Made by a program: the position numbers and the translations under genes | The notes under the pieces: model-generated | Database searches by the model: none | Seen by the model: only the letters and a program-made list of their open reading frames with translations | What the model was told of the DNA's origin: nothing | Shown: positions 5,925 to 12,083 of the stretch, piece by piece | Numbering within the stretch: the stretch's first letter is position 1 | Layout of the letters: every line of letters begins with the position of its first letter | Assembly: GCA_031267635.1 (NCBI GenBank) | Contig: JAIRYX010000343.1 | Span: 1 to 12,148 of the forward strand | From: Planctomycetaceae bacterium | Lineage (GTDB): Bacteria > Planctomycetota > Planctomycetia > Pirellulales > Thermoguttaceae | Reading direction: 5' to 3' | Length of the DNA: 12,148 bases

Positions 5925-7592
5925 TTACGGAGTCAATCTGATTTGAAGGGGAATGACTTTTCCGTCACGGGCATTACGAATTGTCAATTTCATGATTGGT
6001 CCGGCGGCGTCAACGGCGTTGGAATATTCCTTTTCGGATGTTATTTTTTTCCCGTCAATTGTCAGGATAACATCGCCCGCTTTGAGTCCGGCGCGTTGCC
6101 CCGGAAGACCTTCAAAAGTACGTGTAATCACAATCCCGTCACCTTTATTTTCGGCTGCCTGAATACCAAAACGGGGTTTGGCTGAAGAGGTTGCGGTTGT
6201 TACTGTACTTTCTGTTACAGTTGTATTTCCCGTATCAGCAACCGTTTCCGATACCGACGGTTTGATTGACGCTAAAGAAATCGAAAAAGGTTCGCCGTCC
6301 GCTCCGTTTACCGTATTGTCCGGATCAAGAGCCGAATAATCTTCGTGCGTTCCTCTTTCTGCATCGTTTTGCGGACGGATTTCACCCATACTCTCCTGTA
6401 TTAATTTTGAAACAACATTACGTCCTTCATCGGAAAGCGGCAATTCATTATCGGTAACAATATGATCCGGCAATCCGGACTCTTCGCTGTGCGGATAAAC
6501 GGCTTTATACGTTACGGAATCATAATGGTCTTGTCCCAGCGTTAGTAAAACCGGAGTTTGAGACGTTTGTTTTGTTCCCTCTGCCGCCGTTGCGCCTTCA
6601 GAATAGCAAGATTCGAAAAGCAGCGCAGTTCCCCGTTTCAAATAAGGAAAAAACCGATACCATGACAACGATTTGTTTTTATTGGCGGTTGCCAAACTTG
6701 CCCATGTTTCGGTAAAACTGCCGATTCCCTTGTCCGTTGGTAACGATAATTGACTCGGTAACGCCGAAATAATATCAACCATGCCGGTACTCTGGAAAAA
6801 TAATGAGAAAAATAACGGTGCCGTTGTTTTTGCCGGTTGTACGTTTTCCAGTTCGACGGACGCCCTTATCGCTGCCGTTTTTGTATTGACCATTGTTTTT
6901 GTTTCAGAAAAAAACGGATCCTCTTCAGATTGCCGTCCGGTCTTTGGTTCTGTATCCGATTTATTTTCCGATTGTGAAACCGCGTCAGGTTCCGTCTTCG
7001 TTTCTGTAACAGGTTTGACAACCGGTTTCGGCGGAATAACTTTACCGTCGGAAAGATCAGAAACAAGAACACATAAACGGCAATTCTTTTTCGTTAACGC
7101 CGCGTGTAATTCTGTACGGTACAGTTCTTCCTTACCTTGACTTAAAGCAAAAAACGTTCCATATTTTCTGTCGCTTCCGCCTTTACCGGAAAAATAGAAA
7201 CAAATGGCATCCTGTTGTTTCGAGGGCAAATTGGAAATCAACAAGAAAATCATTTGACGAGTTAATTGTTCAACGGGAATATGAATCACCGTGAAAGCTC
7301 CGGGCGCAACATTATTTTTGAACATTGTTGCAACAACTTCGCCGTTTTTTTTCGCTACCTGACCAACCGTCTCTTCCAGTTGGTCGTCTGCGGCGATAAC
7401 AACATAGAGACGTCCCAATGTTGCCCAACTTCTGCTTTCATCAGACGGTAAAGGTTTTTCTGATATTGTTGTTTCACCGGCTGGTTTTTCAGGCGGTGTT
7501 TTTTCGTCCGTTATTTGAGCAAAGACCGTCAATACGTGTAAAACGGCAATCATTGCTGTAACAGAAAAAAGATACGAAAATTTAATAGACAT
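5925..7592 (-). CDS. secreted inactive caspase-fold protein with C-terminal PDZ domain
   Basis: A 555-residue exported protein, with a signal peptide at about 1-25 (cut near VFA/QIT). Residues about 60-330 form a caspase-like domain. 'RLYVVIAAD' is strand 1. 'CFYFSGKGGSD' occupies the His-loop position, but Lys137 replaces the catalytic His. 'RLCVLVSDLSDG' occupies the Cys-loop position, with Ser181 replacing Cys (codon TCC, one base from TGC). It aligns well with the 8956-10071 protein, which keeps both residues. A Glu/Thr/Lys-rich linker (about 186-250) splits the domain. Residues about 473-555 are a PDZ domain ('GLKAGDVILTIDGKKI', 'KEYSNAVD'). It should bind peptides but not cleave by the usual mechanism, so it may act as a decoy, adaptor or regulatory partner. 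AAAGGA lies seven bases before the ATG. It starts 64 bases after the serpin stop, probably in the same transcript. Confidence 0.85.
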   Translation of the reverse strand: MSIKFSYLFSVTAMIAVLHVLTVFAQITDEKTPPEKPAGETTISEKPLPSDESRSWATLGRLYVVIAADDQLEETVGQVAKKNGEVVATMFKNNVAPGAFTVIHIPVEQLTRQMIFLLISNLPSKQQDAICFYFSGKGGSDRKYGTFFALSQGKEELYRTELHAALTKKNCRLCVLVSDLSDGKVIPPKPVVKPVTETKTEPDAVSQSENKSDTEPKTGRQSEEDPFFSETKTMVNTKTAAIRASVELENVQPAKTTAPLFFSLFFQSTGMVDIISALPSQLSLPTDKGIGSFTETWASLATANKNKSLSWYRFFPYLKRGTALLFESCYSEGATAAEGTKQTSQTPVLLTLGQDHYDSVTYKAVYPHSEESGLPDHIVTDNELPLSDEGRNVVSKLIQESMGEIRPQNDAERGTHEDYSALDPDNTVNGADGEPFSISLASIKPSVSETVADTGNTTVTESTVTTATSSAKPRFGIQAAENKGDGIVITRTFEGLPGQRAGLKAGDVILTIDGKKITSEKEYSNAVDAAGPIMKLTIRNARDGKVIPLQIRLTP

Positions 7593-7656
7593 GGGTCAAT
7601 CCTTTCAAAATAAAAAGGGGGGTTAAAATTCAACAAAAAATTAACGTACAGGAACA

Positions 7657-8868
7657 TCATTGTCCGGTATAACGACCAATGAAAAGCGGTACGCCGGACA
7701 CATTATCCTGAATCAGGAATAAAAACGGACGGTCAGCGCAAAACGAAATAGTTTGACCATTGACCGGCAGCGATTTCGGTTGAATGACTGTTCCGGTTGC
7801 CGAAACAGCCTCAACTCCCGATTCGTCAATCTGGACGCGAACTTTTTGGAGGCATTGTTCAACGCCGAGTCCTTTTTTATTGCTGATATTAGTAAAATCT
7901 GCTTTTTGCGGATCGAAGGCGATACCGGCGCCCAACAAAGTCAACACTGGTTTGAGATCAATTTCCGATTCCATTTCGAAAGCCGGCAACTGACAACGAA
8001 CCATTTGTAACACGAAATTCTTTGAAAGCGAAGCCAATATTTTTTCGGTAAGCAATTGTTCCACTGTTTCCAAGGTTTGTGTTTTGTCCGGGAGAATCAC
8101 TATCAATGAACAACGGTCGGCTTCAAATGGAACGGTAACGATTTGATAAGTGTCTTGTTTATTATATCCGAGACGCAACGTATGATCCATCATTGAAACC
8201 TCAACCGTTTTATTTTGAGAGGAATAAAATTTCGTCTTTTTTGTTTTCGATTTATCAAAGGGGAATGCCCATTTTCCCTGAAAATTCAGGACATTCGCCA
8301 AGACGATTCGGGATTGAGCGTCGAGAGTTTTGAATAATTTTGTAACTTTTTGATCGGTTGCTTCGGCAATCCATGCGTTTATTTTCGTACATTCTTCGGC
8401 ATGGTTTGCGAAATCGGCTTGCGTAACGTGCAAATGAAAAAGCGATTTCAGCGTTTCCGTGTAGGACGTCTTCACCGGAAATGTTTTTTGTATCCATATC
8501 CCATTGAGGGATGTCAACGGTAAATTTTCAAGGTTTTCATCTGAAAGATGATACCATGTATGTCGTCCGTCTGCTTGCCCTTCGTTTGGAATGAAGACTT
8601 TTTGAAGAATTTCTTTCGTTTCACCGGCAGCCCCTAAGGTAAGCATTTCACCGATAGATGAAACGCCGAATGGTGAAACAACAATACTTTTCCCGTTGTT
8701 GCCGTCCCGAACGGTGCGGTGAAAACGAAACAAAAAATCGTCGTTTGTTTTTTTCGTCTCTTTTTCCGTTTTGGAAGTTTGAGCCGAAGTTTTGTCTTCG
8801 GCAAAAACATTTACCGTACAAGCAAACAGGGATAAAACCAGTATCATCGTGAACATGTTTTTCGTCAT
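7657..8868 (-). CDS. secreted serpin with Lys-Ser reactive centre
   Basis: A 403-residue serine/cysteine protease inhibitor of the serpin family (I4), of typical length plus a signal peptide (1-23, cut near VFA/ED). Family landmarks: 'SIVVSPFGVSSIGEMLTLGA' (61-80), 'NVLNFQGKWAFPFD' (192-205), 'VTVPFEADRCSLIVILPD' (244-261), the hinge 'DESGVEAVSATGT' (348-360) and 'ADRPFLFLIQD' (378-388), ending 'PLFIGRYTG'. With hinge Gly351 as P15, the small-residue hinge (V-E-A-V-S-A-T) is compatible with loop insertion, hence a true inhibitor. P1-P1' then falls at Lys365-Ser366, predicting a target that cuts after basic residues. AGGAG lies eight bases before the ATG. The gene sits between an intact and a dead caspase-PDZ gene, 87 and 64 bases from them. 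The most economical target is one of the neighbouring caspase-fold enzymes, but a host or foreign trypsin-like protease is equally possible from sequence alone. Confidence 0.93.
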   Translation of the reverse strand: MTKNMFTMILVLSLFACTVNVFAEDKTSAQTSKTEKETKKTNDDFLFRFHRTVRDGNNGKSIVVSPFGVSSIGEMLTLGAAGETKEILQKVFIPNEGQADGRHTWYHLSDENLENLPLTSLNGIWIQKTFPVKTSYTETLKSLFHLHVTQADFANHAEECTKINAWIAEATDQKVTKLFKTLDAQSRIVLANVLNFQGKWAFPFDKSKTKKTKFYSSQNKTVEVSMMDHTLRLGYNKQDTYQIVTVPFEADRCSLIVILPDKTQTLETVEQLLTEKILASLSKNFVLQMVRCQLPAFEMESEIDLKPVLTLLGAGIAFDPQKADFTNISNKKGLGVEQCLQKVRVQIDESGVEAVSATGTVIQPKSLPVNGQTISFCADRPFLFLIQDNVSGVPLFIGRYTGQ

Positions 8869-8871
8869 TTT

Positions 8872-8887
8872 ATTAACTCCTGTTAAT
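8872..8887 (-). promoter_or_regulatory. hairpin presenting the serpin ribosome site
   Basis: ATTAAC (8872-8877) and GTTAAT (8882-8887) pair perfectly around a four-base loop that is exactly AGGA on the minus strand, the core of the serpin ribosome site. The stem is AT-rich and weak. It could modulate translation or be chance. Confidence 0.25.
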
Positions 8888-8913
8888 CGTTCAAAATATT
8901 ACAAATATCAAGT

Positions 8914-8940
8914 CGGCACGGGATTAGTAATCATGCGCCG
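8914..8940 (-). repeat. imperfect inverted repeat between caspase-PDZ and serpin genes
   Basis: CGGCAC (8914-8919) faces GCGCCG (8935-8940) with one mismatch, and inside it GATTA and TAATC (8922-8932) pair around one base. It starts 15 bases past the caspase-PDZ stop on the minus strand. With no T-run, it is more likely a processing or stabilising hairpin, or an operator-like palindrome, than a terminator. Confidence 0.3.
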
Positions 8941-8955
8941 ATAAACTATCAACTC

Positions 8956-10071
8956 TCACCAGCCGAGTGTAATTGTCCGTGTTTCTATTTTTTGGGTTCG
9001 GACGTTGGTGAATTTAATTTGCATTTCTTTTCCAGAACTATCGACGGCGTCGGAATATTCTTTTTCGGTATTAACTTGTTTTCCATTGATTTCGAGGATG
9101 ACGTCGCCCGCTTCCAATCCCGATAGATAAGCGGGCGCACCGGAAACAATTTCCAACATAATCATTCCGCCTCCGGGGTTTGCTTTGGCTCGCGTACCTA
9201 AACGGTATTTATTTTCCGATTGCGGTGTTGTTGAAGTTACAGATGAAGTTTGTTGTTTTCCGGGGTAATCAAAAACAAGAGGCGTTTGAACCATTTGTCC
9301 TTCGTAACCATTGGGAAAAGAAGATTTGAAAGCGTCGTTGACTTTGGGTGTTAATGAGGTCAGGAAGTGATTCCAATCTATTTGAGCATTGTCTTTGTTC
9401 GCATTGAACAAATCAATCAACGGATAAGTGAAACACGATCCTCGGTTCCCTTCTTTACGGTTATCGCAAAAAGAGTACTCGCCGACTTTCGATGATGTAA
9501 CATCAACGGTTCCTTTACAATAAATAAATAACGATTCAAAGAGCGGCGGCATCATTTTCGGTACGGAAAAGGGAGGTAATGGCGCGGCGTTTGGAATCAG
9601 AACACTTTTAGAAACCGGAATATTGCAACAATCTGTAACAATAACAGACAAACGGGCTGATTTCTTTTGAAGACGCTCTATCAATTCATTACGATAAAGA
9701 TCGCCTTGTTCCAGTAGAAGAAATTGCTGTTGTTTTTGTTTATCGTAGGCTCCGTGTCCTGAATAATAGAACACTAACGTATCTTCATTGGAAGGTTCTA
9801 ATCCGTCAATTATTTTGAAGATTCCTTCCGCCCGCATGTCGTCCGGTTCAATTTTTGTTATGGCGAGTTGATGGGCGGGGACATTTGACCGGAATAAATG
9901 TTCGATATTACGTTGGTCAATCGCGGCAATCACGCCGATATTTTTCGCTTTCACATCCGCAGCAACAATAACATGAATTTTTTGTGCCGCCGTACCGGAA
10001 ACATTGATCAGTAGCGTGAAAATACAAAGGATAAAGACAATACAGTTGCGATAATTGATTTTGGGGTTCAT
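8956..10071 (-). CDS. secreted caspase-PDZ protein with intact dyad
   Basis: A 371-residue exported protein. Residues 1-29 are a signal peptide (cut near GTAA/QK). Residues about 31-270 form a compact caspase-like domain: 'KIHVIVAAD', then 'TLVFYYSGHGAYD' with catalytic His106, then 'RLSVIVTDCCN' with Cys149 in the family's D-x-C position (Cys148 adjoins it). Residues about 290-370 form a PDZ domain ('SGLEAGDVILEINGKQV', 'EKEYSDAVD'). The PDZ domain would recognise C-terminal or internal peptides and could steer or gate the protease, as PDZ domains do in HtrA-type enzymes, though that comparison is only by analogy. AGGAG lies nine bases before the ATG. It is paralogous along its whole length to the gene at 5925-7592 and precedes the serpin by 87 bases. 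Activity, cleavage preference and location (periplasm versus exported) are inferred. Confidence 0.88.
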   Translation of the reverse strand: MNPKINYRNCIVFILCIFTLLINVSGTAAQKIHVIVAADVKAKNIGVIAAIDQRNIEHLFRSNVPAHQLAITKIEPDDMRAEGIFKIIDGLEPSNEDTLVFYYSGHGAYDKQKQQQFLLLEQGDLYRNELIERLQKKSARLSVIVTDCCNIPVSKSVLIPNAAPLPPFSVPKMMPPLFESLFIYCKGTVDVTSSKVGEYSFCDNRKEGNRGSCFTYPLIDLFNANKDNAQIDWNHFLTSLTPKVNDAFKSSFPNGYEGQMVQTPLVFDYPGKQQTSSVTSTTPQSENKYRLGTRAKANPGGGMIMLEIVSGAPAYLSGLEAGDVILEINGKQVNTEKEYSDAVDSSGKEMQIKFTNVRTQKIETRTITLGW

Positions 10072-10239
10072 GGGAATCGTCTCCTGATAAACATCGAATG
10101 ATTAGGATCAGGCAAAAAAGGTTACGGTAAAATGATTGGGGAAAATATGTTACGGAATCCGACGGAGAAATCGATTCTGTCAATCCGGCAATCCCCAACG
10201 ATTTTTGAAACAAGATTGACAGAGATGATTTCATGAAAG

Positions 10240-10263
10240 GGGGCGTTGCCGCCCCGCTTTTTT
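10240..10263 (+). terminator. intrinsic terminator in plus orientation
   Basis: GGGGCG and CGCCCC pair perfectly around TTGC, followed two bases later by six T residues (10258-10263). This is the standard intrinsic terminator form for plus-strand transcription, although every gene nearby is on the minus strand. Read on the minus strand the same stem has a GCAA tetraloop but only three T residues after it, so it would be a weak terminator there. Confidence 0.5.
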
Positions 10264-10282
10264 GTTTGAACAATTCTTTGAC

Positions 10283-10302
10283 GAATCATCGGCGAATGAT
10301 TC
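10283..10302 (-). terminator. hairpin directly after the DUF4384-like gene
   Basis: GAATCAT (10283-10289) and ATGATTC (10296-10302) pair perfectly around six bases and begin four bases past the TAA on the minus strand. No T-run follows. With the GC-rich hairpin 27 bases further downstream it forms a double-hairpin 3' region. Confidence 0.35.
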
Positions 10303-10306
10303 CTTT

Positions 10307-11320
10307 TTACCAATGCCAGTTACGTCCGCATTTATTGAGCGTGATTTGTAATTGTCCAACGCCGTTATCCGAAAAGAGATAGAGAGCGGCGTCGTCAATG
10401 TTTGTGTAACAGGCGCGGTAGTTAATGAAATTGATGTTTGTTGTATTCGTAACATGAATGTAGGTGTATCGGCGGTTGACGTACCGGCAATAATAAGCCG
10501 GATAAACGTAACGGGGATACGAAACATAGTAACGGACACGGCGGCATTTTACTGCACCGTCTTCGTAGGCTTTGTCTTCCAAACCGGCTTCATTGATGGC
10601 GGCAAACTTTGTCAATGTCGTTTCTTTGGAAATATCGGCGTTTCCTTTGACAATGCCGGTATAAGCGGCTGCGCTTGCTTGTTGGTTTCCGGCTTGGGCG
10701 ACGGCGACGGCAACGGCAGCGGATTGCGGGGCGTCCTGACGGATTCCTTCCCAGTCAGCGCGTGTTACAACAACCGACATATATTCGTCCGCGTAATTCG
10801 CATCCATTTGGAAGGCAACCGGTAAACGGGTTCCTTCGCCCGGTTTCAAGGAACGGAAACTGTTTGGGAAGCGTCCGTCGGGATAAGCGCGTTTTGACTG
10901 GCTGACGCCTGGATAGTTCTGATAAAGTGTAACATAAACGGGAACAGCGGACAAAACATGAACGTAAAAGACTTCATTGGGCGCGAAATGATAGGCTTTG
11001 GGATTCACGTAACGCCCGTCTGTTAGTTCGAACCAGATTTTTACCGCGTTGTTACAACCGGCGACGGCGCCGGAACCGTTGGCAAGCGGGACATCGACAG
11101 GAGCGATTGCGGCAAATTTGCTTGTGCCGTCATCGCCTTTAACGAGAGCGTTAGGGGCTGTCAAACCCTTTTGTGCGTTTTCCGACAGTTCGGCAAATGC
11201 TTTAATGGCCGCATCTCTGTCCAAATCACCGACATCGTTTGCGTCGGGGGCGTCTTGGGCAAAAGCAATGCCCGCCGCAGCGAACAAAAAAACGGCAACA
11301 AAAGAAACAATTCGTTTCAT
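10307..11320 (-). CDS. secreted DUF4384-like protein with Tyr/Arg-rich C-terminal region
   Basis: A 337-residue exported protein of unknown function. Residues 1-21 are a signal peptide (MKRIVSF..., cut AFA/QD). Residues about 90-190 resemble the DUF4384 beta domain: 'VKIWFELTDG', 'VFYVHVLSAVPVYVTLYQNYPG', 'FPNSFRSLKPGEGTRLPVAFQM', 'EYMSVVVTRADW'. The order and spacing parallel the N-terminal domain of the DUF4384-caspase gene at the other end of the cluster. An Ala/Gln-rich stretch (about 198-222) follows, then a Tyr/Arg-rich patch (about 258-302, with YYVSYPRYVYPAYYC) and a short final domain. Cysteines at 89, 259, 278, 304 and 331 could form disulfides outside the cytoplasm. AAGGAG lies eight bases before the ATG, the best ribosome site in the window. 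It lies first in the minus-strand cluster. It may be a binding or structural partner of the caspases, which is inference only. Confidence 0.75.
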   Translation of the reverse strand: MKRIVSFVAVFLFAAAGIAFAQDAPDANDVGDLDRDAAIKAFAELSENAQKGLTAPNALVKGDDGTSKFAAIAPVDVPLANGSGAVAGCNNAVKIWFELTDGRYVNPKAYHFAPNEVFYVHVLSAVPVYVTLYQNYPGVSQSKRAYPDGRFPNSFRSLKPGEGTRLPVAFQMDANYADEYMSVVVTRADWEGIRQDAPQSAAVAVAVAQAGNQQASAAAYTGIVKGNADISKETTLTKFAAINEAGLEDKAYEDGAVKCRRVRYYVSYPRYVYPAYYCRYVNRRYTYIHVTNTTNINFINYRACYTNIDDAALYLFSDNGVGQLQITLNKCGRNWHW

Positions 11321-11335
11321 TGGTCAGTCTCCTTC

Positions 11336-11381
11336 TAAACTAGAGTTTTTTAGTTTATCGAAACATTAACATAATGTTTCG
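11336..11381 (-). promoter_or_regulatory. two inverted repeats in the leader of the cluster's first gene
   Basis: CGAAACATT (11359-11367) and AATGTTTCG (11373-11381) form perfect nine-base arms around five bases, like a dimeric-regulator operator. Next to it, TAAACTA (11336-11342) and TAGTTTA (11351-11357) form seven-base arms around eight bases, immediately before the ribosome site. Both precede the DUF4384-like gene, where a promoter for the whole minus-strand cluster would be expected. I could not assign a -10/-35 pair with confidence. Confidence 0.4.
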
Positions 11382-11416
11382 TCACGACTCTTTGCATTTT
11401 AAGAATGATTGAAATT

Positions 11417-11440
11417 GACCGGCAATACTCATGCCGAGTC
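11417..11440. repeat. GC-containing hairpin between dus fragment and cluster
   Basis: GACCGGCA (11417-11424) pairs with TGCCG-A-GTC (11432-11440): eight pairs, one bulged A and a seven-base loop. There is no T-run on either side, so an intrinsic terminator is not supported. It lies upstream of the minus-strand cluster and could mark the boundary of its regulatory region. Confidence 0.3.
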
Positions 11441-11535
11441 AAAACAACAAACAAAAATAACAAATGAAGCGTGTCTATCTGCTCATACCGTTTTTTAGAA
11501 AATGACCGACAGAAAAAAATTTCGTTTGACTTTTT

Positions 11536-11774
11536 TCCTTGTTACCGTTCACGGACGGACAGTCCGGCAACGTTACGAAGGCGAAAGCGATTGGGATTTT
11601 ATCAAAAACGTCAAGCAGTATTTGACGGCACGAGGACAATCCCACGTAACAGTTATTGGCAGCGGCGACCTCTTCACGCCGGAAAAATGCGCCCAACGCC
11701 TTACCGAAAGCGGAGTCAACGGTCTCGCTTTGGCGCGGGGAGTCATCGGCAATCCTTGACTTTTCCGTGACGAT
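11536..11774 (+). pseudogene. internal fragment of tRNA-dihydrouridine synthase (dus) with nonsense codon
   Basis: About 80 codons match the second half of the Dus TIM barrel, the FMN enzyme that reduces uridine in tRNA. 'VTVHGRTVRQRYEG' is followed by 'SDWDFIKNVKQYL', 'VTVIGSGDLFTPEKCAQRL' (FMN phosphate region) and 'GVNGLALARGVIGNP'. The family then continues with Trp and 'IFRE'. Here the Trp position is TGA (11757-11759) and the same frame continues 'LFRDD' before homology is lost near 11775. The N-terminal half with the catalytic Cys and the C-terminal helical domain are both missing. An ATG at 11502 opens the frame but its first 12 residues are not Dus-like. The fragment is therefore dead and marks a rearrangement. 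Standard use of TGG for Trp elsewhere and TGA as the caspase-PDZ stop argue against recoding. Confidence 0.75.
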
Positions 11775-12083
11775 TTTTTATACTTGGTCTCCTGTTACTT
11801 TACGAGTGACTCGGCTTGTTGGTACGAATTACAAGATAGGAAGCGACGCTATAAAGGAAAACCAGATACGAATAAGTATGATTGTCGCCGTGTTTTATTC
11901 AGAAGGAAACTTGAATTACTATGTAAAATTGATCCAATATACGCGAAGTGGCAACGAGACGAATTACTGGAAATTTTACAACGAAATCCTTTTTCAGATG
12001 GATTATCAAATCCTGATATTATCGAACTAGTAACCGTTCACGGTTATTTTTCTATGGTTTCATTCTTTTGCGGATCGCAATAG
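11775..12083 (+). CDS. unrecognised reading frame continuing the dus fragment frame
   Basis: The dus frame stays open for about 100 more codons to a TAG at 12081-12083. If translated separately it could start at TTG 11784. The peptide is charged and helical in places (ELQDRKRRYKGKP, RRKLELLCKI, RDELLEIL), then 'NPFSDGLSNPDIIELVTVHGYF'. Codons show a modest purine-first pattern, which favours real coding origin over chance. No family is recognised and no ribosome site is seen, so it may be a truncated piece of an unrelated gene joined to dus. A competing open frame covers 11656-12030 but reads less like protein. Confidence 0.25.
   Translation, partial: FLYLVSCYFTSDSACWYELQDRKRRYKGKPDTNKYDCRRVLFRRKLELLCKIDPIYAKWQRDELLEILQRNPFSDGLSNPDIIELVTVHGYFSMVSFFCGSQ

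Larger units (their letters stand above)
10072..10306. other. highly structured 235-base gap upstream of caspase-PDZ
   Basis: The gap separates the DUF4384-like gene from caspase-PDZ. TCTGTCAATC (10176-10185) and GATTGACAGA (10214-10223) are perfect ten-base inverted repeats around 28 bases. TTGGGGA (10136-10142) can pair with TCCCCAA (10192-10198), which crosses the previous stem, so the two folds compete or form a pseudoknot. A terminator-like hairpin (10240-10263) and a stop-proximal hairpin (10283-10302) follow. This may be the leader or attenuator of caspase-PDZ read on the minus strand, or a small RNA read on the plus strand and ending at 10263. Confidence 0.4.

Noticed and set aside
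6569..6614. E-S-C-Y-S-E-G in the dead caspase-PDZ protein as a relocated catalytic Cys motif
   Set aside because: It aligns with the post-catalytic half of the paralogue (residues 247-262), not with the D-x-C strand, and no His partner is evident.
6781..7140. 119-codon plus-strand frame
   Set aside because: Opposite-strand shadow of the Thr/Glu-rich linker of the dead caspase-PDZ protein, whose minus frame has a signal peptide, PDZ domain and paralogue.
8797..8868. Serpin as a lipoprotein (L-F-A-C at residues 14-17)
   Set aside because: Phe at the -2 position is unusual for a lipobox, and the hydrophobic run continues beyond the Cys to a good VFA/ED cleavage site.
4184..10071. CRISPR-associated caspase or gasdermin-type anti-phage defence system
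   Set aside because: All products carry export signals. No CRISPR array, Cas protein, gasdermin-like hydrophobic protein, TPR sensor or nuclease is present.
10352..10825. 157-codon plus-strand frame rich in Val, Ile and Gly
   Set aside because: Shadow of the Tyr/Arg/Ala-rich minus-strand gene, which has the best ribosome site in the window and a clear signal peptide.
11757..11759. UGA read as Trp (alternative genetic code)
   Set aside because: Trp is TGG in the other genes and TGA ends the caspase-PDZ gene. The dus piece is already truncated at both ends, so a nonsense mutation in dead sequence is simpler.
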